From assembly GCA_005788075.1 (NCBI GenBank), contig SXZC01000022.1, positions 1 through 15,504 of the forward strand: a stretch of 15,504 nucleotides of DNA, given 5' to 3'. The notes beneath the pieces were generated by a model that did no database searches, was not told the DNA's origin, and saw nothing but the letters and a program-made list of their open reading frames with translations. This document shows, piece after piece, positions 1 through 6,133 of this stretch. Made by a program: the position numbers and the translations under genes. The DNA comes from Actinomycetota bacterium. Lineage in GTDB: Bacteria > Actinomycetota > Thermoleophilia > Miltoncostaeales > Miltoncostaeaceae. The number at the start of each line of letters is the position of its first letter. Position 1 is the first letter of the stretch.

Positions 1-134
1 AATCTGTTCTGCTAACGGAAATGCTACAGAAGTAGTTGTCAGGCGCGCCACGATACACAGTCTAGCAACTGCGTCGCAGGACAGAACGCAAGGGGAGTTT
101 TGGCAGCTGTGCATACCAAGCATATTCAGGGCAC
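1..134. other. Low-GC left end, unrelated to the adjoining ATPase
   Basis: I count 69 G/C in 134 bases (51%), against roughly 70% in the rest of the window. Read in the frame of the ATPase that follows, it has stops at 33-35 and 63-65, and the residues just before the ATPase motif do not resemble the expected phosphorylation-domain sequence (TGDG before VNDAP). I recognise no gene, repeat or RNA here. It may be foreign DNA that truncated the ATPase, or an assembly joint. Confidence 0.6.
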
Positions 135-971
135 GTGAACGATGCCCCGGCCCTGCAGCGCGCCGACATCGGCGTGGCCATGGGGGCATCCGGCACCGAC
201 GTGGCGCGCGAGGCCGCCACCATGGTGCTCACGGGCGATGACTTCGGGGGCATCGTGGCGGCGGTGGAGGCCGGACGCCGCGTGTTCGCGAACGTCCGGA
301 AGTTCATCCTCTACATCTTCGCCCACGCACCCGCTGAGGTGGTGCCCTTCCTCGTGTTCGCCCTATCGGGAGGGGCGATTCCCCTGCCCCTCACCGTCCT
401 GCAGGTGCTGGCCATCGACCTCGGCACCGAGACCCTTCCCGCCCTGGCCCTCGGCCGCGAGCCGGCCGAGCCGGGCATCATGGGCCGCCCGCCCAGGGCC
501 CGCGGAAGCGGCGTGATCGATCGACGGCTGCTGGTGCGCGCCTGGGCCGTGCTGGGCATGACCTCGGCGGTGCTCGTGACCGGGGGCTTCATCGCCGTGC
601 TGCTGGCGGCCGGGTGGATGCCCGGCGACCCCACCGGCCCGGGCACCCCGCTGCACTCGGCCTACGTGAGCGCCACGGCCACCACCTTCGCGGGCATCGT
701 CGCCTGCCAGGTGGGCACGGCGTGGGCCGCCCGCACGGAGCACGCGCGCCTCCGTGACGTGGGTCTCTGGAGCAATCCCATGCTGCTCTGGGGCATCGCC
801 TTCGAGCTGGTGTTCCTCGCGGTGCTGCTCTACGTGCCGCCCATCGCGGCGGCGTTCGGCACCGCGCCCCTGTCGTGGGAGCTGCTCATCCTGCTGCCCT
901 TCCCCGCGATCGTGTGGGGCGTGGATGCGCTGGTGCGGGCGCGCCGTGCGCGCGAAGGGGAGGCGTCCTGA
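135..971 (+). CDS. P-type cation ATPase, C-terminal fragment (truncated)
   Basis: C-terminal third of a P2-type cation-translocating ATPase, an integral membrane ion pump driven by ATP. The open frame begins exactly at the V of the hinge motif GDGVNDAP (VNDAPAL, then ADIGVAMG) and continues through the last six membrane helices, M5-M10. In M5, APAEVVPFL (Glu68) and in M6, IDLGTE (Asp95, Glu99) resemble the Na,K/H,K-type pattern (PEITPFL; IDLGTD) more than the Ca type. The cation specificity is therefore uncertain. The nucleotide-binding domain, the DKTGT phosphorylation site and M1-M4 are absent, so this piece cannot be an active pump. The GTG at 135 is the codon for the motif Val, so I do not regard it as a true start. 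Family call sure; whether it is a pseudogene or a contig artefact is not decided. Confidence 0.85.
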   Translation: MNDAPALQRADIGVAMGASGTDVAREAATMVLTGDDFGGIVAAVEAGRRVFANVRKFILYIFAHAPAEVVPFLVFALSGGAIPLPLTVLQVLAIDLGTETLPALALGREPAEPGIMGRPPRARGSGVIDRRLLVRAWAVLGMTSAVLVTGGFIAVLLAAGWMPGDPTGPGTPLHSAYVSATATTFAGIVACQVGTAWAARTEHARLRDVGLWSNPMLLWGIAFELVFLAVLLYVPPIAAAFGTAPLSWELLILLPFPAIVWGVDALVRARRAREGEAS

Positions 972-1089
972 CCGCTCGGGGGGTTTCGACGCGATCGCGC
1001 ACCCCGAACCTGCCGAAATCGCCAGCCGCGGACGCCGCACAGTGCGTGGCGTCGTACAACCCGGGGAACGGCGGCGACGGAGTGGCGTG

Positions 1090-1704
1090 ATGGCGATCAG
1101 CGAGGTGGTGGGGTCACGAGGGGCGGCGCTGCGACGCATCGTCGATTCGCGCGGGGTGCCCGTGGTGCACCGCAGCTCGCGCGAGCTCGCAGCCATGGCC
1201 ATGGTCGACGACGGATCGGCCGTCGATGCCGACGATGAATGGCTCGCCGTCCAGCGCGCGGTCCATGCCCTGCTCGCGCGCGAATGGCCGGCGGTGCTCG
1301 TGCCGGTGTCCGAGGTCTCGCTCGGGACGCCCGGGTTCGCCGACCGGCTCGACGACCTCGCCGACCACCATGCGCTTCGGCCGGCGTGCATCTGGGTGAA
1401 GGCCACCTCTTCCGGCGCCCTGCTGGCTGCGCCCGAGACCACCGAGCAACTGGCACGTGGCCATCTGGTGGGGGTGCGCCTCGACGTGGCGCACGGCTTC
1501 AGGGACCGCGCGCTTCTGCCCGACCTCGCCGCGCTCGGGGTGTCGTTCGCATGGATCGATCCTCCGGATGGCCACACCGTGGTTGACGACCTCTCGGGCC
1601 TCATCGTGGGCCGCTCGCTGGTGCGACGGGCGCAGGCCCTGGGCATGGCGGTGATCGCCCCCGCAGAACTCGACGGCGACATGGTTCCCCCCACCACGCA
1701 GTGA
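1090..1704 (+). CDS. Degenerate EAL-domain-like protein, probably non-catalytic
   Basis: 204 residues, soluble, no signal peptide. ATG at 1090 is chosen because GGAG lies 7 bases upstream; the frame is open further 5' but overlaps the ATPase end. The layout follows an EAL (cyclic-di-GMP phosphodiesterase) domain: an N-terminal IVDSRGVPVVHR where EAL proteins have the IVDL..G.V.G.EAL segment; AVLVPVSEVSLGTPGFADRL resembling the VNLS...L.DP.F...L helix; VRLDVAHGF where DDFGTGYSSL is expected; VSFAWIDPP for the LKID strand; and QALGMAVIAPAEL for LGL.VVAEGVE. The catalytic residues are missing: no EAL glutamate, ITE glutamate, DD pair or K of LKID. It would thus be a binding or scaffold relic. 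It overlaps the next gene by 4 bases (GTGA), so the two are probably co-expressed. Assignment is by pattern, not by search. Confidence 0.5.
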   Translation: MAISEVVGSRGAALRRIVDSRGVPVVHRSSRELAAMAMVDDGSAVDADDEWLAVQRAVHALLAREWPAVLVPVSEVSLGTPGFADRLDDLADHHALRPACIWVKATSSGALLAAPETTEQLARGHLVGVRLDVAHGFRDRALLPDLAALGVSFAWIDPPDGHTVVDDLSGLIVGRSLVRRAQALGMAVIAPAELDGDMVPPTTQ

Positions 1705-2222
1705 ACGCCGGTGGCGGCCGCGGGGTGGCCGCCCTCACCGGGGCCATCTGCGCGATCGCCGTGGTCGTGTACGCATCCAGCCTGCCGCGCGACCCCGTGT
1801 CGCTGCTGATGTCGCCGGCGGCGAGTGGCTATCCCGCGGCCGCCCGACCGGCCACTCCGACGCAGCCGGCAGCGCCCCAGGTGGACCTGTCGGTCGTGGT
1901 CTGGCCGCGCGGACCCGGGCACGCACGACATGCGTGGGCCCTGAAGTGCCCGCCGATGACCGCCGCGTGCCGGGCGGCCATGCGCCGATCCCTGGCCCTT
2001 GCGCAGGACGACCACGGGCCCTGTCGCCGCATGCGCCCGCGGATGCCCGAGGCATTCATCAGCGGGTATGTGAACGGCCGCCACGTGGCCACGTGGATCG
2101 ACCAGCGCGACGGCTGCGGCGTGACGCGCTGGAGGTCGCTCAAGGGCCTGCTCGAGCAGCCCCCGGTGCCCCGACCGTCGGCACCTGCCGCCACTGCGGA
2201 GCGCACCCGCACCACCTCGTAG
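1701..2222 (+). CDS. Membrane-anchored subtilisin-inhibitor-like (SSI family) protein
   Basis: 173 residues. GTG start overlaps the stop of the upstream gene. An N-terminal hydrophobic segment (about 9-27) acts as signal anchor and is followed by a Pro/Ala-rich linker (about 38-60). From about residue 61 the domain resembles Streptomyces subtilisin inhibitor-like proteins: a first strand with LSVVVWPRG, then ALKC with Cys83, TAAC with Cys90, GPC with Cys108, and the closing strand SGYVNGRHVATWIDQRDGC (Cys139) followed by GVTRW. Four Cys in this order fit the two SSI disulfides, although the 83-90 spacing is shorter than in the classic protein, where the gap is about 15. The family blocks extracellular serine proteases. 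The residues at the reactive-site position here (RRM after Cys108) do not prove inhibition. It could be a divergent, non-inhibitory relative. Confidence 0.5.
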   Translation: MNAGGGRGVAALTGAICAIAVVVYASSLPRDPVSLLMSPAASGYPAAARPATPTQPAAPQVDLSVVVWPRGPGHARHAWALKCPPMTAACRAAMRRSLALAQDDHGPCRRMRPRMPEAFISGYVNGRHVATWIDQRDGCGVTRWRSLKGLLEQPPVPRPSAPAATAERTRTTS

Positions 2223-2331
2223 CCACCGCTGCACCGCCTGACCCCCCGGGTAGTCCGCCAGAACCTCGCAGAGGTGGCGACTGCACGGCCGCGCGGAACA
2301 GGTACCCATACCGACGGGGGGGCACACCCCC

Positions 2332-2337
2332 TACCTT
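2332..2337 (+). promoter_or_regulatory. -10 box TACCTT, leaderless promoter
   Basis: TACCTT fits TANNNT and ends 6 bases before the ATG at 2344, so transcription would begin at or next to the start codon. No Shine-Dalgarno sequence is present, which agrees with a leaderless message. No convincing -35 box. A G5/C5 hairpin (2318-2331) lies just upstream and could end the previous transcript. Confidence 0.45.
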
Positions 2338-2343
2338 CGGCGC

Positions 2344-2874
2344 ATGCTCTCCTGTACTCCCGCCCCGCCCCCTCTCGACGCCATGGTGCGCGAGGCCACG
2401 GCTCTCGTGAGCTCGCGAGTCGCACCCGTGCCGGTGCCAGAGGTGTGCCTGACGTCAGACGTGCCCCCCGGCTCGGGCATGGCCACTCCGGGGACGGTGT
2501 GGTTCTCGAGCCGCGATGCCGGGGTCTTCGCCAAGCCACCCAACCAGTGGCCAGCCGATCGCCACGTATCGATGCTGCACGAGGTGCTGCACCAGGTGGG
2601 AATGGAGCGCGGCCTCGAAGGCGGAGACGACATGCCCGCGGAAGAGGGATCTGTTGAGGCCGTGGCCCATGACCTGAAGCCGGCGTGGCTCAAGAGGGTG
2701 ATGGGACGCGACCGCCCGGTGGCAGTGGCATACCCGGGCTGGGTTGCGTCGGTACGCCGGGCGAGCGCCACCGCAACCCGCTCGACGTGGGGGTCAGCCG
2801 CGGCCCGCGCCTGGCGGGCCCAGCTGCTTGCCACTCCCCCGCTTCAACGCGACCCCGGCGTGACCGCGCGATAA
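2344..2874 (+). CDS. Small HExxH putative metalloprotease, unknown family
   Basis: 176 residues without signal peptide or membrane segment. The visible motif is HEVLHQVG at 79-86, the zinc-metalloprotease HExxH signature in a helix context (MLHEVLHQVGMERG). It is followed by an acidic stretch, AEEGSVEAVAHD (99-110), that could supply a third zinc ligand and resembles the Glu of gluzincins. About 60 residues after the motif are Ala/Arg rich and without recognisable features. The ATG at 2344 is preferred because of the leaderless -10 box; an internal ATG at 2383 is possible. It is a stand-alone gene ended by the strong hairpin at 2879-2913. I do not recognise a named family. Proteolytic activity is an inference from the motif alone, and the short length could also mean a non-proteolytic zinc protein. 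Confidence 0.6.
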   Translation: MLSCTPAPPPLDAMVREATALVSSRVAPVPVPEVCLTSDVPPGSGMATPGTVWFSSRDAGVFAKPPNQWPADRHVSMLHEVLHQVGMERGLEGGDDMPAEEGSVEAVAHDLKPAWLKRVMGRDRPVAVAYPGWVASVRRASATATRSTWGSAAARAWRAQLLATPPLQRDPGVTAR

Positions 2875-2878
2875 GGGA

Positions 2879-2913
2879 GGCCCCGGGGGCGCGCAGGGTG
2901 CGCCCCCGGGGCC
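2879..2913. terminator. Bidirectional hairpin between convergent genes
   Basis: A perfect 14-bp GC stem (2879-2892 with 2900-2913) and a 7-base loop (gcagggt) fill the 53-base gap between the convergent genes ending at 2874 and 2928. There is no long U tract on either side; the minus-strand side has CCTCCCTTATC. It probably ends both transcripts. Confidence 0.75.
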
Positions 2914-2917
2914 CGTG

Positions 2918-2941
2918 CGGTCACCGGCTAGCCGGTGACCG
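2918..2941. repeat. 24-bp perfect palindrome across the DUF11 stop codon
   Basis: The two 12-base halves (2918-2929, 2930-2941) are exact reverse complements, and the TAG stop of the minus-strand gene (2928-2930) lies at the centre. In RNA it would form a second hairpin in series with the one at 2879-2913. Confidence 0.6.
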
Positions 2942-4490
2942 GCGTGGCAGGCCGCCTGGCCGCCACGATCGTGGTGCACGCCCGGTCGCGCACCGACTCG
3001 ATGCCCGTCGCCGCGGCGACGGCCGTGTTGCACACGCGGCCGCTGGCCGAGGTGGACATGCGGAACCTCACCACCTTGCTCACCGACTGCCCGGCGGCCA
3101 GGTCACCGATCGCCCACGTGGCGGTGGTTCCCGACACGGTCGATCCGGCCGGCACAGCCCGCCAGCGCATCGCGCGGGCCGGCGAGTCGCTCAGCGTCAC
3201 CCCGGTCGCGGTGTCGCCGCCGGTGTTGGTCACCGTCACGCGGTACGAAGCGAACCCGCCGCGCAGCGCGCGTGCCGGACCGGTCTTCTCCACCGAGAGC
3301 GCCGGGCCCGCAGGGCGCAGTGCGCTCACCGGTGCAGCCGCAGGTGACACCGGCGTGCTCGACGGCGTCACCGGCGGGCACGTGCCGCCGCTGATCAGGA
3401 TCGGCGTTGCCGCAGCCGTGACCGGGTCCTTCGGCCACGACGTGTAGTTCGGCATCCACGACCCGCCGTTCTGCCGCTTGGCCGTTGGCTTCTGGCCATT
3501 CACAGGCGGCATGACCGTCACCGAGGCGGTGTTCTCGGCATTGGTGTTGCAGAGCGCATTGTCCGCGGCGAGCACCTTCGTCGCCGTCCAGTCAAGGAAC
3601 TCACCCTGCTTGAGCTCCTTCGGCATCTCCGCCGGCGGCGTGAGCGTGGTCGCGCCCGGATCCGCCACGGTGAGGAAGCTGGTCGGGAGCGGGATCGGCC
3701 CCGGGTTCGTCACCCGGACCGTGTACGTGATCGTGCCCCCCGGCTCCACGCCGGTCTGCGCGGACGTCTTCGCGATGGCGACGTCGAGCGGGCAGAGCAC
3801 GTTGGTCGTCCAGCTCGAGGTCCGCGACTTCGGCTGGCGCTTCGGCTCATCCTTATCTTCAGACGTCGACCGCTTCCTACGTGCGTCATCTTCCTTGTCT
3901 CCGAGCGACACCCTGGCCTTGTTGGTGATGCTCGTCCCGCAGATGTCACCGAATGAGCCCTCGGCGGCGAGCGAGCCCGTCCATGTGGCCGACTCACCCG
4001 GCATCAGGTCCGTCGGCGGTTCCGCTGGCGGCTTCAGCGGAACCAGCTTGTCGGTGACGTTGATCTTGTAGAACGGGATCTTGGTGAGCCCGAGATTCGT
4101 CACCACCACCGAGTAGTTCACGGTGCCGCCGGGAAGGACCGTTGCGTCCCCGGTCTTCTTGATCTCCAGCGGGAAGCACTTGTTGGCCAGAAGGGCTGCG
4201 CCCTTCTCCACGTTCTTCCCCGGGTATTCCCCGAAGGCGGGGATCACATCGCCCTCGTGCGATCCGTGGCCCTTATCTTTGATGATCGACTTCTCGCTCA
4301 CCGAGATCCTGCTGTACGGGTTGGTGTCCGATCCCGTCGCATGACAAATCGTCACCTTCTCCTTCGGTGGCTTCTCGCCATTTGCCAGGCCGGTCGACGA
4401 GACGCCCAGCACCCCTGCTGCCGCCCCCACGACGGCAAGCCCAAGAGCTCGCCGTCGTGCCCCTGCCCGACGCACGTGCCGTGCGTTCAT
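2928..4490 (-). CDS. Secreted DUF11-repeat surface protein
   Basis: 520 residues. The start is ATG at 4490, because AGGTGGGGG lies immediately upstream; a GTG three codons earlier is less likely. The signal peptide has an Arg-rich n-region (RRAGARRR), a hydrophobic core (about 17-30) and probable cleavage near 33-36. Residues 46-86 form a Cys/His module seen ahead of DUF11 domains in secreted actinobacterial proteins (VTICHATGS.TNPY, then GHGSHEGDVIPAF), perhaps metal binding. Three Ig-like DUF11 repeats follow at about 108-196, 236-326 and 397-500, each with GGTV.Y.V.VTN.G or a close variant. A charged linker (about 199-223, rich in K, R, D, E) separates repeats 1 and 2, and a Pro/Ala linker precedes repeat 3. 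There is no LPXTG sorting signal or C-terminal membrane helix, so it is probably released or held by non-covalent contacts. Likely structural or adhesive; exact role unknown. Confidence 0.8.
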   Translation of the reverse strand: MNARHVRRAGARRRALGLAVVGAAAGVLGVSSTGLANGEKPPKEKVTICHATGSDTNPYSRISVSEKSIIKDKGHGSHEGDVIPAFGEYPGKNVEKGAALLANKCFPLEIKKTGDATVLPGGTVNYSVVVTNLGLTKIPFYKINVTDKLVPLKPPAEPPTDLMPGESATWTGSLAAEGSFGDICGTSITNKARVSLGDKEDDARRKRSTSEDKDEPKRQPKSRTSSWTTNVLCPLDVAIAKTSAQTGVEPGGTITYTVRVTNPGPIPLPTSFLTVADPGATTLTPPAEMPKELKQGEFLDWTATKVLAADNALCNTNAENTASVTVMPPVNGQKPTAKRQNGGSWMPNYTSWPKDPVTAAATPILISGGTCPPVTPSSTPVSPAAAPVSALRPAGPALSVEKTGPARALRGGFASYRVTVTNTGGDTATGVTLSDSPARAMRWRAVPAGSTVSGTTATWAIGDLAAGQSVSKVVRFRMSTSASGRVCNTAVAAATGIESVRDRACTTIVAARRPATPVTG

Positions 4491-4505
4491 GTCCCCCACC
4501 TTTCC

Positions 4506-4522
4506 GGGCGGCGAGGCCGCCC
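4506..4522 (-). promoter_or_regulatory. Hairpin in the 5' leader of the DUF11 gene
   Basis: A 7-bp stem (4506-4512 with 4516-4522) and a 3-base loop lie about 8 bases upstream of the Shine-Dalgarno of the gene starting at 4490. A possible -10 (TAGCGT, complement of 4571-4576) would place it inside a leader of about 70 bases. Otherwise I see no gene in 4491-4757. Confidence 0.35.
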
Positions 4523-4672
4523 TGGAAGCTCGTTCCCACCCGCGACGCGCGGCCGCGGGACCTGAGAGCGACGCTACGAAGGGCGGGGCGCCATGCCGCC
4601 GGGGGCGCGGGGAGGATCGTGGGGATCTGGTGGGGAGTCTGCGCCTACCTGCGTGGGAGCCGGACGGCGCAT

Positions 4673-4724
4673 CGTGCGGGGGGTGGCCCTACCCGCTCGC
4701 GCAGGCACGACCCTCCCCCGCACG
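4673..4724 (-). terminator. Inverted repeat downstream of the DUF7144 gene
   Basis: A perfect 10-bp inverted repeat (4673-4682 with 4715-4724), spaced by 32 bases, lies 34 bases past the stop of the minus-strand gene at 4758. It probably acts as that gene's terminator, though the loop is long and no U tract follows. Confidence 0.4.
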
Positions 4725-4757
4725 GGTGGATCAGCTGATGAGGTCTGCGCAGGCCCC

Positions 4758-5168
4758 CTAGCTGCCGATCTCCTTGCGCACCGACGACCACCCGAGCGTG
4801 AGCGCCCAGAGCACCGCGAGGCTCAGGCCGATCGCCACGACGCCCCACAGCGGATAAGCCGGGAAGAACGCGAACTGGGCGATCATGTTGAGCGCGACCA
4901 CGATGATCGAGAACCAGCGGCCGAACCCACCAGCGGTGAGCAGCGAGAGCGCGGCCACGATGAGCACCGCTCCCCACACGATCAGCGCCCAGCCCCAGGC
5001 CGTGTAATCAGTGGTGATGATGAGCCCGCTCTGGCCGACGACGTAGATCTCGTCCTTGAACAGGGCGACGAAGCCCTGGATCACGTCGAACACGCCGATC
5101 ACGAACATCACTGCCGCGGCGAACGCCGTCCACCCTACCGCCGCCGGATGCTGCACTTCGGTGGTCAC
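4758..5168 (-). CDS. DUF7144 family four-helix membrane protein
   Basis: 136 residues. The start is GTG at 5168 with GGAGGGG ending 4 bases upstream; the same frame is open far upstream, but that part is antisense-type composition within the neighbouring gene. Four membrane helices lie at about 12-36, 58-80, 83-103 and 107-126. The sequence fits the actinobacterial DUF7144 pattern: GWTAFAAAVMFVIGVFDVIQG, then ALFKDEIYVV, a TAWGW segment before helix 2, and ALNMIAQ with FFPAYPLW between helices 3 and 4. The family's function is not known. It stands alone: the upstream minus-strand gene is 257 bases away and a GATAAT hexamer (complement of 5205-5210) could be its -10 box. Confidence 0.8.
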   Translation of the reverse strand: MTTEVQHPAAVGWTAFAAAVMFVIGVFDVIQGFVALFKDEIYVVGQSGLIITTDYTAWGWALIVWGAVLIVAALSLLTAGGFGRWFSIIVVALNMIAQFAFFPAYPLWGVVAIGLSLAVLWALTLGWSSVRKEIGS

Positions 5169-5425
5169 GATTCCCCTCCGATTCGATTGCCCTAAGCCAG
5201 TCCGATTATCGGGAGGGGCGACGCGCCCGGCACTGCTCCGACGGCGGGAATCCTGCCCGCCCACCGGGCGGGGGCTGCACGCCGCACAGCGCCGCATGAG
5301 CCCGTTGGTACCGTTGCCCCCATGGTCCAGTGCCCCGCCGCCACGCCCTCCGGCAGGACCCCCCGGTGAGCAGCAGGAAGCGCGAGGCGGGCGAACCACC
5401 GGCCTAGGCGCCGGCGGGGCCCCAC
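5169..5425. other. Intergenic region: hairpin, possible promoters, tiny ORF
   Basis: No substantial gene is seen. It holds a hairpin at 5256-5272, a possible -10 for the DUF7144 gene (5205-5210, complement GATAAT), and on the + strand a TACCGT box (5309-5314) 7 bases before an ATG that opens a 15-codon frame (5322-5369). CCTAGG occurs twice near the right end (5402 and 5425 regions). Confidence 0.4.
5256..5272 (-). terminator. Hairpin, candidate terminator of the 5426-6043 gene
   Basis: CCCGCCC, a 3-base loop, then GGGCGGG form a perfect 7-bp stem 154 bases past the minus-strand stop at 5426. The distance and the lack of a U tract keep this tentative. Confidence 0.3.
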
Positions 5426-6043
5426 CTAGGAGCGGCGCACCACCGCATAGCTGCGCATGAGGGCCAGCACCAGCGCGCCCAGGGCAGTGGCCGCGTAGAT
5501 GATGGCCACCCCGGCGAGCACCCGCGGCGGCATCGCCTCGCCGTCGGTGAGGATCATCGCCCAGATCAGCGCCCCGAACACCACGCCGGCCACCACGCTC
5601 ACGCCCGCCACGATGCGCGGCGTGCGCAGGCGCTCCCCTCGGGTGACGCGCCACAGCACAATGGCCACGGCTGCCACAACGAGGAACGTCACGAGCATGG
5701 CCGAGGCGCGCCCCATCCAGTCGGGCAGCGTGCTGGAGTCGGGCGACCAGATGATGACCCACGTGAGCACCGCCTCGATGCCCACCAGCACCGCCATGCC
5801 CACCCGAGGGGGCATCTGGGGAATGAGGGCCGCGGGCATCGCCAGCAGCAGCGCCCCGCCCAGCACCATCACCGAACCCAGCACGCGCATGACGGTGTCC
5901 TCGGGGCCCGCGAACACGATGCCCAGGCCGATGAGCGCCGCGATGGCGAGCACGATCAGGAGCGCCCGCAGCAGCACCCCGATCAGCGGCATGTGCCCAC
6001 CCGATGGCGACGATGCAGACGAGGCGGACCGCGATGCGTTCAT
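5426..6043 (-). CDS. Six-helix membrane protein of unknown function
   Basis: 205 residues. A polar Ser/Ala-rich N-terminus (1-17) is followed by six hydrophobic segments at about 20-45, 52-75, 82-100, 112-132, 143-165 and 174-196, and a short Arg-ending tail. Two MPPR motifs (77-80 and 171-174) precede helices 3 and 6, hinting at a three-helix duplication. I recognise no family. The ATG at 6043 is supported by TAGATT 7 bases upstream, the leaderless arrangement; Met18 is an alternative start. It reads in the same direction as the thioesterase behind it (88-base gap) but has its own -10 box, so an operon is not required. Confidence 0.7.
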   Translation of the reverse strand: MNASRSASSASSPSGGHMPLIGVLLRALLIVLAIAALIGLGIVFAGPEDTVMRVLGSVMVLGGALLLAMPAALIPQMPPRVGMAVLVGIEAVLTWVIIWSPDSSTLPDWMGRASAMLVTFLVVAAVAIVLWRVTRGERLRTPRIVAGVSVVAGVVFGALIWAMILTDGEAMPPRVLAGVAIIYAATALGALVLALMRSYAVVRRS

Positions 6044-6050
6044 GCGCCGG

Positions 6051-6056
6051 AATCTA
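6051..6056 (-). promoter_or_regulatory. -10 box TAGATT, leaderless promoter
   Basis: The complement of 6051-6056 is TAGATT, 7 bases before the ATG at 6043. No Shine-Dalgarno is present between them. Confidence 0.45.
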
Positions 6057-6097
6057 CTCCCGCCGATTCCCGGCCCTCTGGGTCCAAGGGCATGATC

Positions 6098-6133
6098 GGC
6101 GGATTCGGCGGATCCGGCGGATCAGGCGGATCA
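6098..6133. repeat. Four tandem 9-bp repeats over the thioesterase stop codon
   Basis: Four consecutive copies of GGCGGATYM (GGCGGATTC, GGCGGATCC, then GGCGGATCA twice), plus a partial fifth (GGCG). The last copy contains the TGA stop (complement of 6131-6133) of the minus-strand thioesterase. Likely a slippage-prone microsatellite. Confidence 0.85.

Noticed and set aside
62..307. 81-codon minus-strand frame crossing the left junction
   Set aside because: Most of it is the complement of conserved ATPase sequence, and it has no recognisable motif or start signal.
363..2327. 654-codon open frame on the minus strand
   Set aside because: It lies antisense to the ATPase, EAL-like and SSI-like genes, has low-complexity Arg/Gly/Ala composition and no domain. 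Such frames are common in 70% GC DNA.
5169..5762. Long N-terminal extension of the DUF7144 protein
   Set aside because: The extension is antisense-frame sequence of the neighbouring membrane gene; GTG 5168 has GGAGGGG upstream and gives the normal family length.
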